A DNA stretch of 30,111 nt from JAZLDV01 sp045614925 (GCA_045614925.1 JAZLDV010000140.1:1-30111), one strand, 5' to 3'. Counted from the first letter of the stretch, positions 1-7,997 are shown. Numbers and translations: made by a program. Notes: generated by a model from the sequence alone, not told the origin.

Positions 1-405
1 TTTACAGCAGCGTGGTCCATTAATAATTGCTAATTTGTGAATTGCTTTTGATGTATAGTCCATGTGGCTTCCCCATGTCCCATCACTTGACAAGGGACCA
101 GTATTATCAATAATAGATAAAGCAGCTCCTACTGATGTAACTGCACCACAAACACCCCATAATCCACACATCGCTCCAGGCATCATTTGCCCTCTTTTGA
201 CTAATTCATCCAAACTCTCTTTTAGATTAATTTTTTTAGAAGCATTATAATATGCAGTTAATAGACATGCTCCATCTATTATATGATGTTCAGGACCATG
301 AATTCTTACAAAATCCTGACTTGCAATTATATTAAATATTTTTATAGGATTTGTGCTTGTTTGAGTTAAGCACATATCTATTATTTTTTTATATATTTCA
401 TTCAT
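1..405 (-). CDS. DUF5714-like protein (C-terminus beyond left edge)
   Basis: The frame is open from the ATG at 405 to base 1, giving the first 135 residues; the rest lies outside the window. The start is supported by GAGGAG about 7 bases upstream. The protein has HGPEHHIIDGACLL near residue 37, RGQMMPGAMCGLWGVCGA near residue 70 and a GPRCCK stretch at the cut end. This pattern of conserved His, Gly and Cys resembles proteins annotated as DUF5714, whose activity is unknown to me; the paired cysteines suggest metal or redox chemistry, which is inference. It lies 47 bases downstream of the MazG-like gene on the same strand, with no clear terminator between them, so it may be the third gene of one transcript starting with the methyltransferase at 1532. 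Confidence 0.6.
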   Translation of the reverse strand, partial: MNEIYKKIIDMCLTQTSTNPIKIFNIIASQDFVRIHGPEHHIIDGACLLTAYYNASKKINLKESLDELVKRGQMMPGAMCGLWGVCGAVTSVGAALSIIDNTGPLSSDGTWGSHMDYTSKAIHKLAIINGPRCCK

Positions 406-452
406 AAATATTCTCCTCTATCAGTCAAATTTAATTTTTCTATAATTCTTTG

Positions 453-746
453 TTATAATTTTTTTAAAAGAACACCATTCACTCTCTCATATTCCCTTTT
501 CTCATTAATTTTCATTTTCTTTTCAATTTCTTCCTCTAAATCAATCCCTAAGATTTCAGATAAACCTAACAGATATATTGCTACATCAGCTAATTCTTCT
601 CCTACATTTCCTTTTTTACGATATGCATCATATGCTTCAGCAACTTCTCCATATATAAGACAAAATTCTTTATTAATGTCAGTCACATTAAATCCATGAT
701 TAATCTTATTTTGATAAACTAATTTTTGTTTTTCTTTAAGACTCAT
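453..746 (-). CDS. MazG-like nucleotide pyrophosphohydrolase
   Basis: A 97-residue all-helical protein with the MazG/dUTPase-like metal site: E34-x2-E37 in one helix and E51-x2-D54 (EELADVAIYL) in the next, then a basic tail. Family members hydrolyse NTPs or dNTPs to the monophosphate and pyrophosphate, often as house-cleaning enzymes. The length fits a single-domain MazG-like protein. AGGAG lies about 10 bases before the ATG, inside the end of the upstream methyltransferase gene, which stops 3 bases before this start, so the two genes are probably coupled. The exact nucleotide substrate cannot be read from sequence. Confidence 0.85.
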   Translation of the reverse strand: MSLKEKQKLVYQNKINHGFNVTDINKEFCLIYGEVAEAYDAYRKKGNVGEELADVAIYLLGLSEILGIDLEEEIEKKMKINEKREYERVNGVLLKKL

Positions 747-749
747 ATC

Positions 750-1532
750 TTATTCACTCCTCAATTCATATAATTTATAAATCTTTTTTGCAATATTTCC
801 TGCATATAACTTTTTAAATATAATCTTTTCTACACCTTCTAATTCATCAATCAGATTATCAGGTGTTAATAAATAACTTCGAATATATTTAATACCCGTA
901 ATATCTAAACTTTCAGGTTCATCTAAGCCATAAACATCTCTCACTCCTACTTCATTAATAGGATTTTTATATTGAGACATCTTCGCTCCAAACACACTAT
1001 AACAATCCATCAGTACAGATACTTTTTTAAAATGATGATTCAATAAACAAAATAATCCTTTTAACTCATCATTACTCATATACATACTGACACCTTCCAT
1101 CACAACAATAGCGTGCTCTTTTTTTTCAATCAAATCAATCCAATCACATGTTCTCACATCTGCACCAATCATATGATAAGAATCAGTCTCTTCAAAGTAA
1201 CATGTTCTTTCTTTGATGACACTATCAAAATCAATATCATACCAAAGATGATCACAAGGCACTCTCATACATCGACTATCTAATCCACATCCAATATGTA
1301 AAACAACACTATCATTAGATTTTTGAATCTCTTCTTTTAGCCAGTTATCAAATACACAAGAACGCATAGCCATAAAATAAGCCAGATATTTAGACTTTGA
1401 TTTTCTTTTTAATTCAAAGCCTTCTTTTTCCCATATATCTTCAGCTTTTTTATCTTTTAAAATAATTCCTTTTTGACTTACATATGCTTTTCCATATAAG
1501 GGAATATATAATGTCTTGTTTACATTATTCAT
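750..1532 (-). CDS. SAM-dependent methyltransferase, leucine carboxyl methyltransferase (LCM) family
   Basis: About 260 residues with the LCM/TcmP-type layout: a SAM-binding VVLHIGCGLDSRCMRV motif, then WYDIDFDSVIKER, where the acidic residue would contact the SAM ribose, and an EGVSMYM stretch typical of this family. Members O-methylate small molecules or protein C-termini; the substrate here is unknown. I place the start at the ATG at 1532 (MNNVNK). The in-frame ATG at 1544 is four codons earlier and lies too close to any purine-rich site. The site before 1532 (GGTGTG) is itself weak, so the choice is not firm. First gene of a probable operon with the MazG-like and DUF5714-like genes. Confidence 0.8.
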   Translation of the reverse strand: MNNVNKTLYIPLYGKAYVSQKGIILKDKKAEDIWEKEGFELKRKSKSKYLAYFMAMRSCVFDNWLKEEIQKSNDSVVLHIGCGLDSRCMRVPCDHLWYDIDFDSVIKERTCYFEETDSYHMIGADVRTCDWIDLIEKKEHAIVVMEGVSMYMSNDELKGLFCLLNHHFKKVSVLMDCYSVFGAKMSQYKNPINEVGVRDVYGLDEPESLDITGIKYIRSYLLTPDNLIDELEGVEKIIFKKLYAGNIAKKIYKLYELRSE

Positions 1533-1555
1533 ATCACACACCATCTTTCTTATTT

Positions 1556-1584
1556 ATTTTATCATAAAGACAAATGTAAAACAA
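1556..1584 (-). promoter_or_regulatory. Promoter of the methyltransferase/MazG operon
   Basis: Minus-strand -35 TTGTTT (1579-1584), a 17-base spacer and -10 TAAAAT (1556-1561) preceded by TGA, which makes an extended -10. The predicted transcript starts close to the gene. Confidence 0.55.
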
Positions 1585-1679
1585 AAATAACATCTATATA
1601 TTATTTGCATTCCCTATTTTCTATTAAGAATCACAGTCTTTTAAGTGTTTTAATATTAAAATAAATTTATAATATATTA

Positions 1680-1711
1680 AAGGATAATGCTTAACTCAAA
1701 GCATTATCCTT
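1680..1711 (-). terminator. Terminator of the DAHP synthase gene
   Basis: A perfect 13-bp stem (1680-1692 with 1699-1711) and 6-base loop directly after the stop codon at 1713. The following minus-strand sequence is T-rich but broken by A residues. Confidence 0.7.
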
Positions 1712-1712
1712 C

Positions 1713-2729
1713 TTACATTTCTTTTCCTAATATATTTGCAATTTCTTTTAACTGTTTTATTAAAGTTGTATATTTATGAGGTTTTAAAGATTGTGGCCCA
1801 TCACACAAAGCACATTCAGGATTATTATGAACTTCTATCATTAATCCATCACATCCAGCTGCAACTGCTGCTTTTGCCATCGGTTCTACTAACCACCATT
1901 TTCCTCCTGCATGAGAAGGATCTACAATAATAGGAAGATGAGTTAATCTTTTAATAACAGGTATTGATTGAAGATCTAGAGTATTTCTTGTATATGTTTC
2001 AAAAGTTCTAATTCCTCTTTCACATAATATAACATTGGCATTTCCGTTCACCATAATATATTCTGCAGACATAATCCATTCTTCATATGTTGCACTTAAA
2101 CCTCTTTTTAAAAGAATAGGCTTTTTACATCTTCTTCCTACTTCTTTTAATAATTCAAAGTTCTGCATATTTCTTGCTCCAATCTGAACAAGATCAACTT
2201 TTTCATTAAATTCATCAATATAGTCTGCACTCATTAATTCTGAAACAATAGGTAATCCTGTAGCTTCTTTTGCTGCTAATAGTAAATCTAACCCTTCACT
2301 TCCCATACCTTGAAAAGCATATGGAGATGTTCTTGGTTTAAATGCTCCACCTCTTAGTAAATTAGCACCTGCTGCTTTTGCTTCTAATGCAATTTTTATA
2401 ACCTGTTCTTTTGATTCTACTGAACATGGTCCTGCAATTAAAGCTAAATGATTTCCTCCAATTTTTACTCCACCAACATCTATAATCGTATCTTCACTAT
2501 GAAAAACTCTATTGGCTAGTTTATATGGTTCACTTATTGAAATCACATTTTCTACAGCTTCATCTACACTTATAGAATTAGGATCTAAAACTGTCATATC
2601 ACCAATACAGCCAATCACTGTTTTATTATTAGCAGTAGATAAATATGTCGTTAATCCATAATTCTCTAATTTTTCAATAACTCTATCAATATCAGACTGA
2701 TGTGTTTTAGATTTCATTACAACAATCAT
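1713..2729 (-). CDS. aroF: 3-deoxy-7-phosphoheptulonate (DAHP) synthase, class I-beta
   Basis: Condenses phosphoenolpyruvate and erythrose-4-phosphate, the first step of the shikimate pathway to aromatic amino acids. The first ~75 residues form the ferredoxin/ACT-like domain found in Thermotoga- and Bacillus-type enzymes, which usually mediates feedback inhibition. The barrel carries GPCSVES, LRGGAFKPRTSPYAFQG, QIGARNMQN, LLKRG, ERGIRTFE, DPSHAGGK and a final EVHNNPE motif, so substrate and metal ligands look intact. I choose the ATG at 2729: AGGAGG lies 7 bases upstream, whereas an in-frame TTG at 2735 almost touches that site. This gives 338 residues, normal for the class. It is monocistronic, with its own promoter and terminator; no other shikimate gene is nearby. 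Confidence 0.95.
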   Translation of the reverse strand: MIVVMKSKTHQSDIDRVIEKLENYGLTTYLSTANNKTVIGCIGDMTVLDPNSISVDEAVENVISISEPYKLANRVFHSEDTIIDVGGVKIGGNHLALIAGPCSVESKEQVIKIALEAKAAGANLLRGGAFKPRTSPYAFQGMGSEGLDLLLAAKEATGLPIVSELMSADYIDEFNEKVDLVQIGARNMQNFELLKEVGRRCKKPILLKRGLSATYEEWIMSAEYIMVNGNANVILCERGIRTFETYTRNTLDLQSIPVIKRLTHLPIIVDPSHAGGKWWLVEPMAKAAVAAGCDGLMIEVHNNPECALCDGPQSLKPHKYTTLIKQLKEIANILGKEM

Positions 2730-2755
2730 ACACAATCCTCCTCATTTATAGTTTT

Positions 2756-2784
2756 ATTGTAAAGACAATCAAATACAAAGTCAA
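2756..2784 (-). promoter_or_regulatory. Promoter of the DAHP synthase gene
   Basis: Minus-strand -35 TTGACT (2779-2784), 17-base spacer, -10 TACAAT (2756-2761). No attenuator or T-box fits between it and the start codon. Confidence 0.75.
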
Positions 2785-2816
2785 ATAAAAAAACTGCTAT
2801 CTTTATGATAGCAGTT
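2783..2816 (-). terminator. Terminator of the purine permease gene
   Basis: A 10-bp stem (2792-2801 with 2807-2816), 5-base loop, then a run of seven T on the minus strand, directly downstream of the stop at 2823. Confidence 0.9.
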
Positions 2817-2822
2817 GTATGA

Positions 2823-4145
2823 TTATTTAGGTAAGAATACTAAGAAAATAATAAAGAAGATATCTAAGATCCAAACAATTGGTTGAACTTCTTTTGCTTT
2901 TCCAGTTCCTACTTTAGCAATTGTATATGTAATAAATCCAATAGCGATACCATCAGAAATAGAAGCAGCTAATACCATGAAAATAACTGTCATAAATCCA
3001 CTTGCTGCATATACAATGTTATCCCAATCAATACCTTTTAATTGTTGAGCCATTAAGATACCAACGATAACTAAAGCTGGTGCAGTAACTGCACTTGTTA
3101 CAGCTGATAATAATGGTGAGAAGAATACAGATAATAAGAATAATACTGCTGTTGTTACTGCAGTTAAACCAGTTCTTCCTCCTACTTCTACACCTGAAGT
3201 TGATTCTACGAATGAAGTTACTGTAGAAGTACCCATTGCAGCACCTACTAATGTACCAATAGAATCCGATAATAATGCTTTTTCAACATCTTTTAAATTT
3301 CCTTCTTCGTCTACTAAGTTTGTTCTATTTGCTACTGCAACTAATGTTCCAGCAGTATCAAAGAAGTCTACGAATAATAATGAGAAGATTGCAACGAAAC
3401 ATTGTGGATGTTCTAATAATTCACCCATTCCGCCTGCAAATGCTCCTACTAAGCTAAAATCTAAATCTGCTGATACAATTGCAGAAGGTAATGCAGGCAT
3501 TCCTTCAACACCACATAAACCAGCAATAATTCCTACTACTGCAGTTGCTACTAATCCATAGAATACAGCTGCAGGTACATTTCTTGTTAATAAGAATAAT
3601 GTAAATAAAATACCAAAAACAGATAATAATACTGTTGGAGAAGTTAAATCACCTAAACCAACATAAGTTGCTGAATTTGCAACAATAATTCCTGCATTTT
3701 TTAATCCTAAATAAGCAATAAAGAATCCAATCCCTGCACCAATTGCTAATTTTAATTGAGCTGGAATTGCTGCAATAACCATTTTTCTTACTCCAGTAAC
3801 AGAGATTACTAAGAAAATAAGACCTGATACAAATACACATGCTAATGCACCTTGATAACTTAATCCCATTCCCATAACGATAGTATAAGTAAATAAAGCA
3901 TTAACACCCATACCTGCAGATAAAGCAACTGGATAATTTGCTACAACACCCATAATTAATGTTGCAATAGCACTTGAAATAGCTGTTGCTAAGAATACAC
4001 CATTTGCACTCATACCAGTTTCTGCTAACATAGCTGGGTTAACTGCTAAGATGTATGCCATTGCTAAGAATGTTGTGATACCCGCTAGAATTTCAGTTCT
4101 TACTGTTGTTCCATTTTCTTTTAAATGAAATAATTTTTCTAACAT
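2823..4145 (-). CDS. NCS2-family purine permease (PbuG/AzgA-like)
   Basis: A 440-residue polytopic membrane protein of the AzgA/PbuG branch of the NCS2 family, which imports hypoxanthine, guanine or adenine by proton symport. Visible family signatures: the N-terminal TEILAGITTFLAMAYILAVNP, the GMGVNALFTYT helix, FVDFFDTAGTLVAVA in the middle, and GTSTVTSFVESTSGVEVGGRTGL, the substrate-site region. About 12-14 hydrophobic segments can be counted. The ATG at 4145 is 8 bases from AGGAGG and is preferred over the ATG at 4151, which is only 2 bases away. No purine riboswitch fits in the short leader, so regulation by that route is not supported. Which purine it prefers cannot be told. Confidence 0.92.
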   Translation of the reverse strand: MLEKLFHLKENGTTVRTEILAGITTFLAMAYILAVNPAMLAETGMSANGVFLATAISSAIATLIMGVVANYPVALSAGMGVNALFTYTIVMGMGLSYQGALACVFVSGLIFLVISVTGVRKMVIAAIPAQLKLAIGAGIGFFIAYLGLKNAGIIVANSATYVGLGDLTSPTVLLSVFGILFTLFLLTRNVPAAVFYGLVATAVVGIIAGLCGVEGMPALPSAIVSADLDFSLVGAFAGGMGELLEHPQCFVAIFSLLFVDFFDTAGTLVAVANRTNLVDEEGNLKDVEKALLSDSIGTLVGAAMGTSTVTSFVESTSGVEVGGRTGLTAVTTAVLFLLSVFFSPLLSAVTSAVTAPALVIVGILMAQQLKGIDWDNIVYAASGFMTVIFMVLAASISDGIAIGFITYTIAKVGTGKAKEVQPIVWILDIFFIIFLVFLPK

Positions 4146-4182
4146 TGACATTTCCTCCTCTTATGTTTTCAAAATCATTCCT

Positions 4183-4211
4183 ATTCTACATCTTTTATTG
4201 TTTTTAAGCAA
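4183..4211 (-). promoter_or_regulatory. Promoter of the purine permease gene
   Basis: Minus-strand -35 TTGCTT (4206-4211), 17-base spacer, -10 TAGAAT (4183-4188). Confidence 0.6.
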
Positions 4212-4229
4212 TCTTTTTTATCTTTTTCA

Positions 4230-4619
4230 TCATAGATAACTTATTACATCTCCCTCTTCTCCAAACGGACACATATAGTTACCTTCATTGTTTAAAAAAC
4301 TATAAAGTTTTTTTCCTTCTATTACTTCTCTTCCAAATCCCCAGTCATCACCTGGATCAAAATAATCTTTCTCTATTTTCCATATAACTACAAAACCATT
4401 ATCAGTTTGCTCGAATTCTATAAGTTCATGAACAATTGGTTCTATATCTAAATCATTTGAAACTCCTGGGAAATTTCTTAAATTTCCCCATGGATCAACA
4501 ATCTGTCTGACAAGATCTAAATCCTCATTGACAAAATATGTCTCACTGCGTGTTCTTTCACTACTCATATAAATTCTATTTCTTATATCTTTATGACATT
4601 TCCCTACATAATAACTCAT
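4230..4619 (-). CDS. Unrecognised acidic protein, third gene of the PHP operon
   Basis: 129 residues with no family I recognise. It lacks a signal peptide or membrane segment and is rich in Asp, Glu and aromatic residues, with a central DPWGNLRNFPG and a later FDPGDDWGFGREVIEGKKLYSF segment, suggesting a small cytosolic alpha/beta fold. It starts 2 bases after the stop of the HAD gene, and its GGAG site lies inside the end of that gene, so it is almost certainly translated from the same message as the PHP and HAD genes. It may share a pathway with them, but nothing in the sequence names a function. Confidence 0.7.
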   Translation of the reverse strand: MSYYVGKCHKDIRNRIYMSSERTRSETYFVNEDLDLVRQIVDPWGNLRNFPGVSNDLDIEPIVHELIEFEQTDNGFVVIWKIEKDYFDPGDDWGFGREVIEGKKLYSFLNNEGNYMCPFGEEGDVISYL

Positions 4620-4621
4620 AT

Positions 4622-5062
4622 TTATTCTCCTAACTTTTTAATAATATCTTCTGTTAATTCTTTTGTAAGACCATAAACTGATTGTGTTCTTACAAAACTA
4701 TCTTTAATTATATTAGAATCAATATATACATCATCTACAACTACAAATTGTTTTACATCATATCTGCTTATATACTCTTCTATGCTTTCTTTTCTATTTA
4801 ATCGATCACTTGTCTTATCATCAATCCATAATCCATACTGTAAAAATATTTCATTAATATCTTTCCCTATCCAATGAATTGCTTTTTGACTCCAATATCT
4901 TCTCCATGAAGTATGTATTACAATTTTTGCTTTTGTCTTTTCAATAATATCTTTTAATAAAATCATTTTAGAAGGTTCTAAAATAACTCCATATCTATTT
5001 TCATTTCTCACAAACAAATCTGTATTTAACACACCATCAAAATCTAAAAATAAAACTTTCAT
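4622..5062 (-). CDS. Small HAD-family protein (HAD_SAK-like)
   Basis: 146 residues. Motif I is LFLDFDGVLN with D7 and D9, as in HAD phosphatases; motif II is IVIHTSWRR; a C-terminal FVVVDD stands for the acidic motif IV. There is no room for a large cap domain. The LDFDGVLN...TSWR...VVDD pattern matches the compact HAD proteins grouped as HAD_SAK, named from RNA-repair proteins; this is family resemblance only. The start overlaps the stop of the PHP gene by ATGA. AGGAG is only 1 base from the ATG, too close for efficient independent initiation, which points to translational coupling with the upstream gene. Confidence 0.75.
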   Translation of the reverse strand: MKVLFLDFDGVLNTDLFVRNENRYGVILEPSKMILLKDIIEKTKAKIVIHTSWRRYWSQKAIHWIGKDINEIFLQYGLWIDDKTSDRLNRKESIEEYISRYDVKQFVVVDDVYIDSNIIKDSFVRTQSVYGLTKELTEDIIKKLGE

Positions 5063-5919
5063 ACTCCTAATGCCTCTAATAAAGCACAGACATCATTTTG
5101 TTTAAAACCATGTTCTAAAATATCATCTTTTCTATGCCCATGATAATCACTTCCACAAGAATACATATATCCATATTCATCAGCTAAACATTTTAACTGC
5201 AATCTTTGTTCATGAGTATAAGCACCATAATAAACTTCCATAGTTGCTTTATCTTTTGCATATTTTTTAAATTCTGATAATAAATATCTATTATTTTTAT
5301 CATTCATACCATAATAATTTAAATGTGCTAAAACTGGTATTCCAGATGCATCAATAATTGCTTCAATTACATCTTTTATATCAGCATATTGTAAAGGATT
5401 AACAACATACGCTTTCTTTTTACCAAATCCTCCAATATATTCATCAAATGCCTCTTCTACATCTTTACAATATCCTTTTTTAACCATCTGTTTTGCTATT
5501 AGACTTCTTCCAAAATTATCTTTACCATTATTAATCTCAAGTAATTCTTCATATGTTCCTACATACATATCAAATAACTTTAATTTTTCTAAAATCATAT
5601 TAATATATATACTTCTATCTAACTGATTAACTTCTATAACTCTCTTAAGTTTTTCATTGTTTATATCAATTCCTAATCCAACAATATGAATTTCTCGTGA
5701 GACTCCATCACTATCAATAAATCGAGTACTAATTTCTACTCCATTAATAATTTTCATATCTTTATAGGCAAGATATGAAATATCTTCGATATAATTATGA
5801 TCAGTAACACTAAAAATTCGTATACCTGCTTCATATGCTTTTTTAACTAATTCCTTTCTTAAATAAACACCATCTGAATCTAAACTATGTGAATGAAAAT
5901 CTACAAATCCTTTATTCAT
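5059..5919 (-). CDS. PHP-domain phosphoesterase
   Basis: 286 residues with the PHP metal-binding set: DFHSHS (H9, H11) near the N-terminus, VTDHN, GVEIST, HIVGLGID, VLAHLNYYG and, near the C-terminus, CGSDYHG. The order and the inserted central helical region resemble the YciV/TrpH (RNase AM) branch, whose members hydrolyse short oligonucleotides or 3',5'-bisphosphonucleotides. The substrate is inferred, not shown. I choose the ATG at 5919, 8 bases from AGGAGG, over an ATG at 5925 that almost abuts it. It leads an operon with the HAD and unknown genes (ATGA overlap, then 2-base gap), divergent from the 446-residue gene at 6031. Confidence 0.85.
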   Translation of the reverse strand: MNKGFVDFHSHSLDSDGVYLRKELVKKAYEAGIRIFSVTDHNYIEDISYLAYKDMKIINGVEISTRFIDSDGVSREIHIVGLGIDINNEKLKRVIEVNQLDRSIYINMILEKLKLFDMYVGTYEELLEINNGKDNFGRSLIAKQMVKKGYCKDVEEAFDEYIGGFGKKKAYVVNPLQYADIKDVIEAIIDASGIPVLAHLNYYGMNDKNNRYLLSEFKKYAKDKATMEVYYGAYTHEQRLQLKCLADEYGYMYSCGSDYHGHRKDDILEHGFKQNDVCALLEALGV

Positions 5920-5942
5920 ATACATCTCCTCCTTCTAACAAC

Positions 5943-5971
5943 ACTATAAAACAACTCAATCGCTACTTCAA
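5943..5971 (-). promoter_or_regulatory. Promoter of the PHP-HAD operon
   Basis: Minus-strand -35 TTGAAG (5966-5971), 17-base spacer, -10 TATAGT (5943-5948). One copy of the AATCGCTAC repeat overlaps its spacer and the edge of -35. Confidence 0.6.
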
Positions 5972-5999
5972 ACACTACAAGCGTTGCAAAAATCGCTAC
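5958..5999. repeat. Direct repeat AATCGCTAC in a divergent promoter region
   Basis: AATCGCTAC occurs at 5958-5966 and again at 5991-5999, 33 bases apart (about three helical turns). One copy lies in the spacer of each of the two divergent promoters, as a shared operator would. The binding protein is unknown. Confidence 0.5.
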
Positions 6000-6012
6000 A
6001 AATTTATATAAT
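5984..6012 (+). promoter_or_regulatory. Promoter of the 446-residue gene
   Basis: -35 TTGCAA (5984-5989), 17-base spacer containing AATCGCTAC, -10 TATAAT (6007-6012). The leader is only about 12 bases. Confidence 0.7.
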
Positions 6013-6030
6013 TAAAAAAAGGAGATGAAT

Positions 6031-7371
6031 ATGATGGGAACAATCTACGTATGTATTAATGATATTGTCAATATATGGAATCATCCAGATTTAAATAGAA
6101 TAAAAAAACCAAAAGATAGAAAAGAATTATGTCGTACTTTACTTCCAGATGCTTTTACTCAAAGCAAAGATTATAACTATATATTTGATAAAGATAATGG
6201 TCTAAATGAAAGTGTGTTAAGAATGATGGTCAATGGAAACAGAAAAAGTCGTTCTTCAAATATACACTATATGGGAAATGTCAGATTTTGTGATGATCTG
6301 ATTGATCTAATGAATCATAATATAAGTGAACGTCAATCACTGTATAATAAAATATTAAAGTTATGTGAAAAAACTGATTTTCATTATGATCATCCATTAT
6401 TTCATGATATTTTATTAAAACCTGATTATCCTTATGGAAATGGATATAAAGCATATGAACAGCTAGAACTTATTCTTTCTTCAGTTTTAAAAATTAACAC
6501 ACTTCAAGCCTATGCTTTTTGTATTATGATTTTAGTCTTAGCAGGATGGCTACAATGGAGAGTTGAAGAATTGACATGGTTATATGAAAAAGATTGTCTG
6601 AATCAGTTTGTTCAAGAAACAAAAGAGTTAGACAATCGTCCTATTATACCTTTTGATGATCCTATGTATATGAATACTTATTATGTTTATATGTATCGAA
6701 CAACTCGTAATGAATTATTTGATTTAGGAACTCTAGAGTTATGTCATGATTATCTTTATAAAAACAAAGCAATACTAACTTTAAAATATACATCAGGAAG
6801 AAATAATACGATGTTAAAAGCAATATATAAGGGACATTTTGAATATTCTAAGATAGATGAATGTTTATATTGTACAATGCATAGAGAAGATGGAAAAATA
6901 ATGCAGATGGTCTTTTATTATGATCATTTTGTAACAGATATGTATTATAGACAAGGACTAGTTATAAACAAAGCACAAAAGATGCCTACACCAGTTGCTC
7001 AAAAGGTGATTCTTACAAAAAATAAAGTCAAAGATGAAGAGCTTCCTTATATAAAAGGATTATTAAATACATCTTCTCAGCTTATTATTATGACTCCTCC
7101 TATGCTTACTCTATTTAATGAAGTATTTAAAGACTATGAATGGTTTGATGTATACTATAAAAAAATGCATAATTTTATTTATGACCATATGAAAGAAAGT
7201 CATATTTTAAATGTTGATATGATTTATAATTATTTTATTACTCTTATTGATAAAAACACTCTTATACGCATTATTTTAGCTTTAAGAAGTATAGATATAT
7301 GTGGTTTTGAAGGTGATAATCACTATATGTCTTTTATTCATGATTCTTTTGTACATGAGATATTTAAATAA
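6031..7371 (+). CDS. Unrecognised 446-residue protein
   Basis: I do not recognise a family. The protein is rich in Tyr, Asp, Asn and Met, has no signal peptide, and contains one hydrophobic stretch near residues 160-178 (AYAFCIMILVLAGWLQW) that could be a buried helix or a single membrane segment. An early ESVLRMMVNGNRKSRSS segment is basic and could contact nucleic acid, but no helix-turn-helix is clear. The ATG at 6031 is 6 bases from AGGAG; the in-frame ATG at 6025 touches that site and is unlikely, and the ATG at 6034 is possible. It has its own strong promoter, divergent from the PHP operon and sharing its repeat, so the two may be co-regulated. Confidence 0.7.
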   Translation: MMGTIYVCINDIVNIWNHPDLNRIKKPKDRKELCRTLLPDAFTQSKDYNYIFDKDNGLNESVLRMMVNGNRKSRSSNIHYMGNVRFCDDLIDLMNHNISERQSLYNKILKLCEKTDFHYDHPLFHDILLKPDYPYGNGYKAYEQLELILSSVLKINTLQAYAFCIMILVLAGWLQWRVEELTWLYEKDCLNQFVQETKELDNRPIIPFDDPMYMNTYYVYMYRTTRNELFDLGTLELCHDYLYKNKAILTLKYTSGRNNTMLKAIYKGHFEYSKIDECLYCTMHREDGKIMQMVFYYDHFVTDMYYRQGLVINKAQKMPTPVAQKVILTKNKVKDEELPYIKGLLNTSSQLIIMTPPMLTLFNEVFKDYEWFDVYYKKMHNFIYDHMKESHILNVDMIYNYFITLIDKNTLIRIILALRSIDICGFEGDNHYMSFIHDSFVHEIFK

Positions 7372-7378
7372 TTGTTTT

Positions 7379-7395
7379 CGGTTTTTATAAAACCG
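7379..7395. promoter_or_regulatory. Inverted repeat upstream of the papain-like gene
   Basis: Seven bases on each side (CGGTTTT and AAAACCG) around a 3-base centre, directly before a -35 box. No T-run follows, so it does not look like a terminator. It resembles the perfect palindrome at 13209-13222. Confidence 0.4.
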
Positions 7396-7424
7396 TTGAC
7401 AACCATTCTATAAAGCTTTATTAT
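7396..7424 (+). promoter_or_regulatory. Promoter of the papain-like gene
   Basis: -35 TTGACA (7396-7401), 17-base spacer, -10 TATTAT (7419-7424): a near-consensus sigma-A promoter. Confidence 0.8.
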
Positions 7425-7447
7425 CATGGTGAAAATGAGGTGTAAAA

Positions 7448-7972
7448 ATGAATAAAAGAAAAATTTATGTTTTATTAACAAGACTTCCTAACTTTGGGTC
7501 AAAGTTTTTAACTTTAGTGACAGGATACTATTATACTCATGCATCTATTGGCTTAGATGAAGATATGAATACGTTCTATAGTTTTGTATTTAAAGGATTT
7601 ATTGTTGAAAAGATTACCAGATATGTTAAACCACAAAGAGTACCTTTTCCTTGCCAGGTTTATGAGATTTATGTTTCTGAAGAAAAATATCAAGAAATAA
7701 AATTATATATCCAGCAATTTGTCAATTCAAAAAATGAATTAAAATATACAAAATTTGGAGTATTTATGTGTATGATGGGTATTCCTTTCAAAAGAAAACA
7801 ACATTTCTTTTGTTCACAGTTTGTCGCTGATGTATTAAAAAGATGTGAAGTCAAACGTCTACGTAAACCAACTGTTCTATATTTGCCTCATGACTTAAAT
7901 AGTCTTTTAAAGGATAATATGTTATTTAAAGGAAACCATGAAAGTTTCTTAAAAAGATTTAATATAAACTAA
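7448..7972 (+). CDS. Permuted papain-like (NlpC/P60-superfamily, YiiX-like) cysteine hydrolase
   Basis: 174 residues. H31 in YYYTHASIGL comes before C122 in HFFCSQFVADVL, the reversed catalytic order of circularly permuted NlpC/P60 enzymes. The HAS and FCSQFVA contexts match proteins of the YiiX/YebB type, thought to hydrolyse amide or thioester bonds of lipids or peptides; the substrate here is unknown. No signal peptide is visible and the protein is strongly basic near the C-terminus, so it probably acts in the cytosol or at the inner face of the membrane. GAGGTG precedes the ATG by 5 bases. It is monocistronic, between its own promoter and a bidirectional terminator. Confidence 0.75.
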   Translation: MNKRKIYVLLTRLPNFGSKFLTLVTGYYYTHASIGLDEDMNTFYSFVFKGFIVEKITRYVKPQRVPFPCQVYEIYVSEEKYQEIKLYIQQFVNSKNELKYTKFGVFMCMMGIPFKRKQHFFCSQFVADVLKRCEVKRLRKPTVLYLPHDLNSLLKDNMLFKGNHESFLKRFNIN

Positions 7973-7997
7973 AAGATAGGCCTAGGCCTATCTTTTT
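7971..7997. terminator. Bidirectional terminator between convergent genes
   Basis: A nearly perfect palindrome centred on GGCCTAGGCC, flanked by A and T runs so that it can end transcripts from both sides. It overlaps the stop codon of the GNAT gene. Confidence 0.85.

Noticed and set aside
4152..4229. Possible purine riboswitch before the purine permease.
   Set aside because: The leader is too short and lacks the conserved purine aptamer loops; an ordinary promoter explains the gap.
5926..6003. Minus-strand open frame encoding a short hydrophobic peptide that ends on the PHP start codon.
   Set aside because: It has no start codon or ribosome site and runs through two well-formed promoters.
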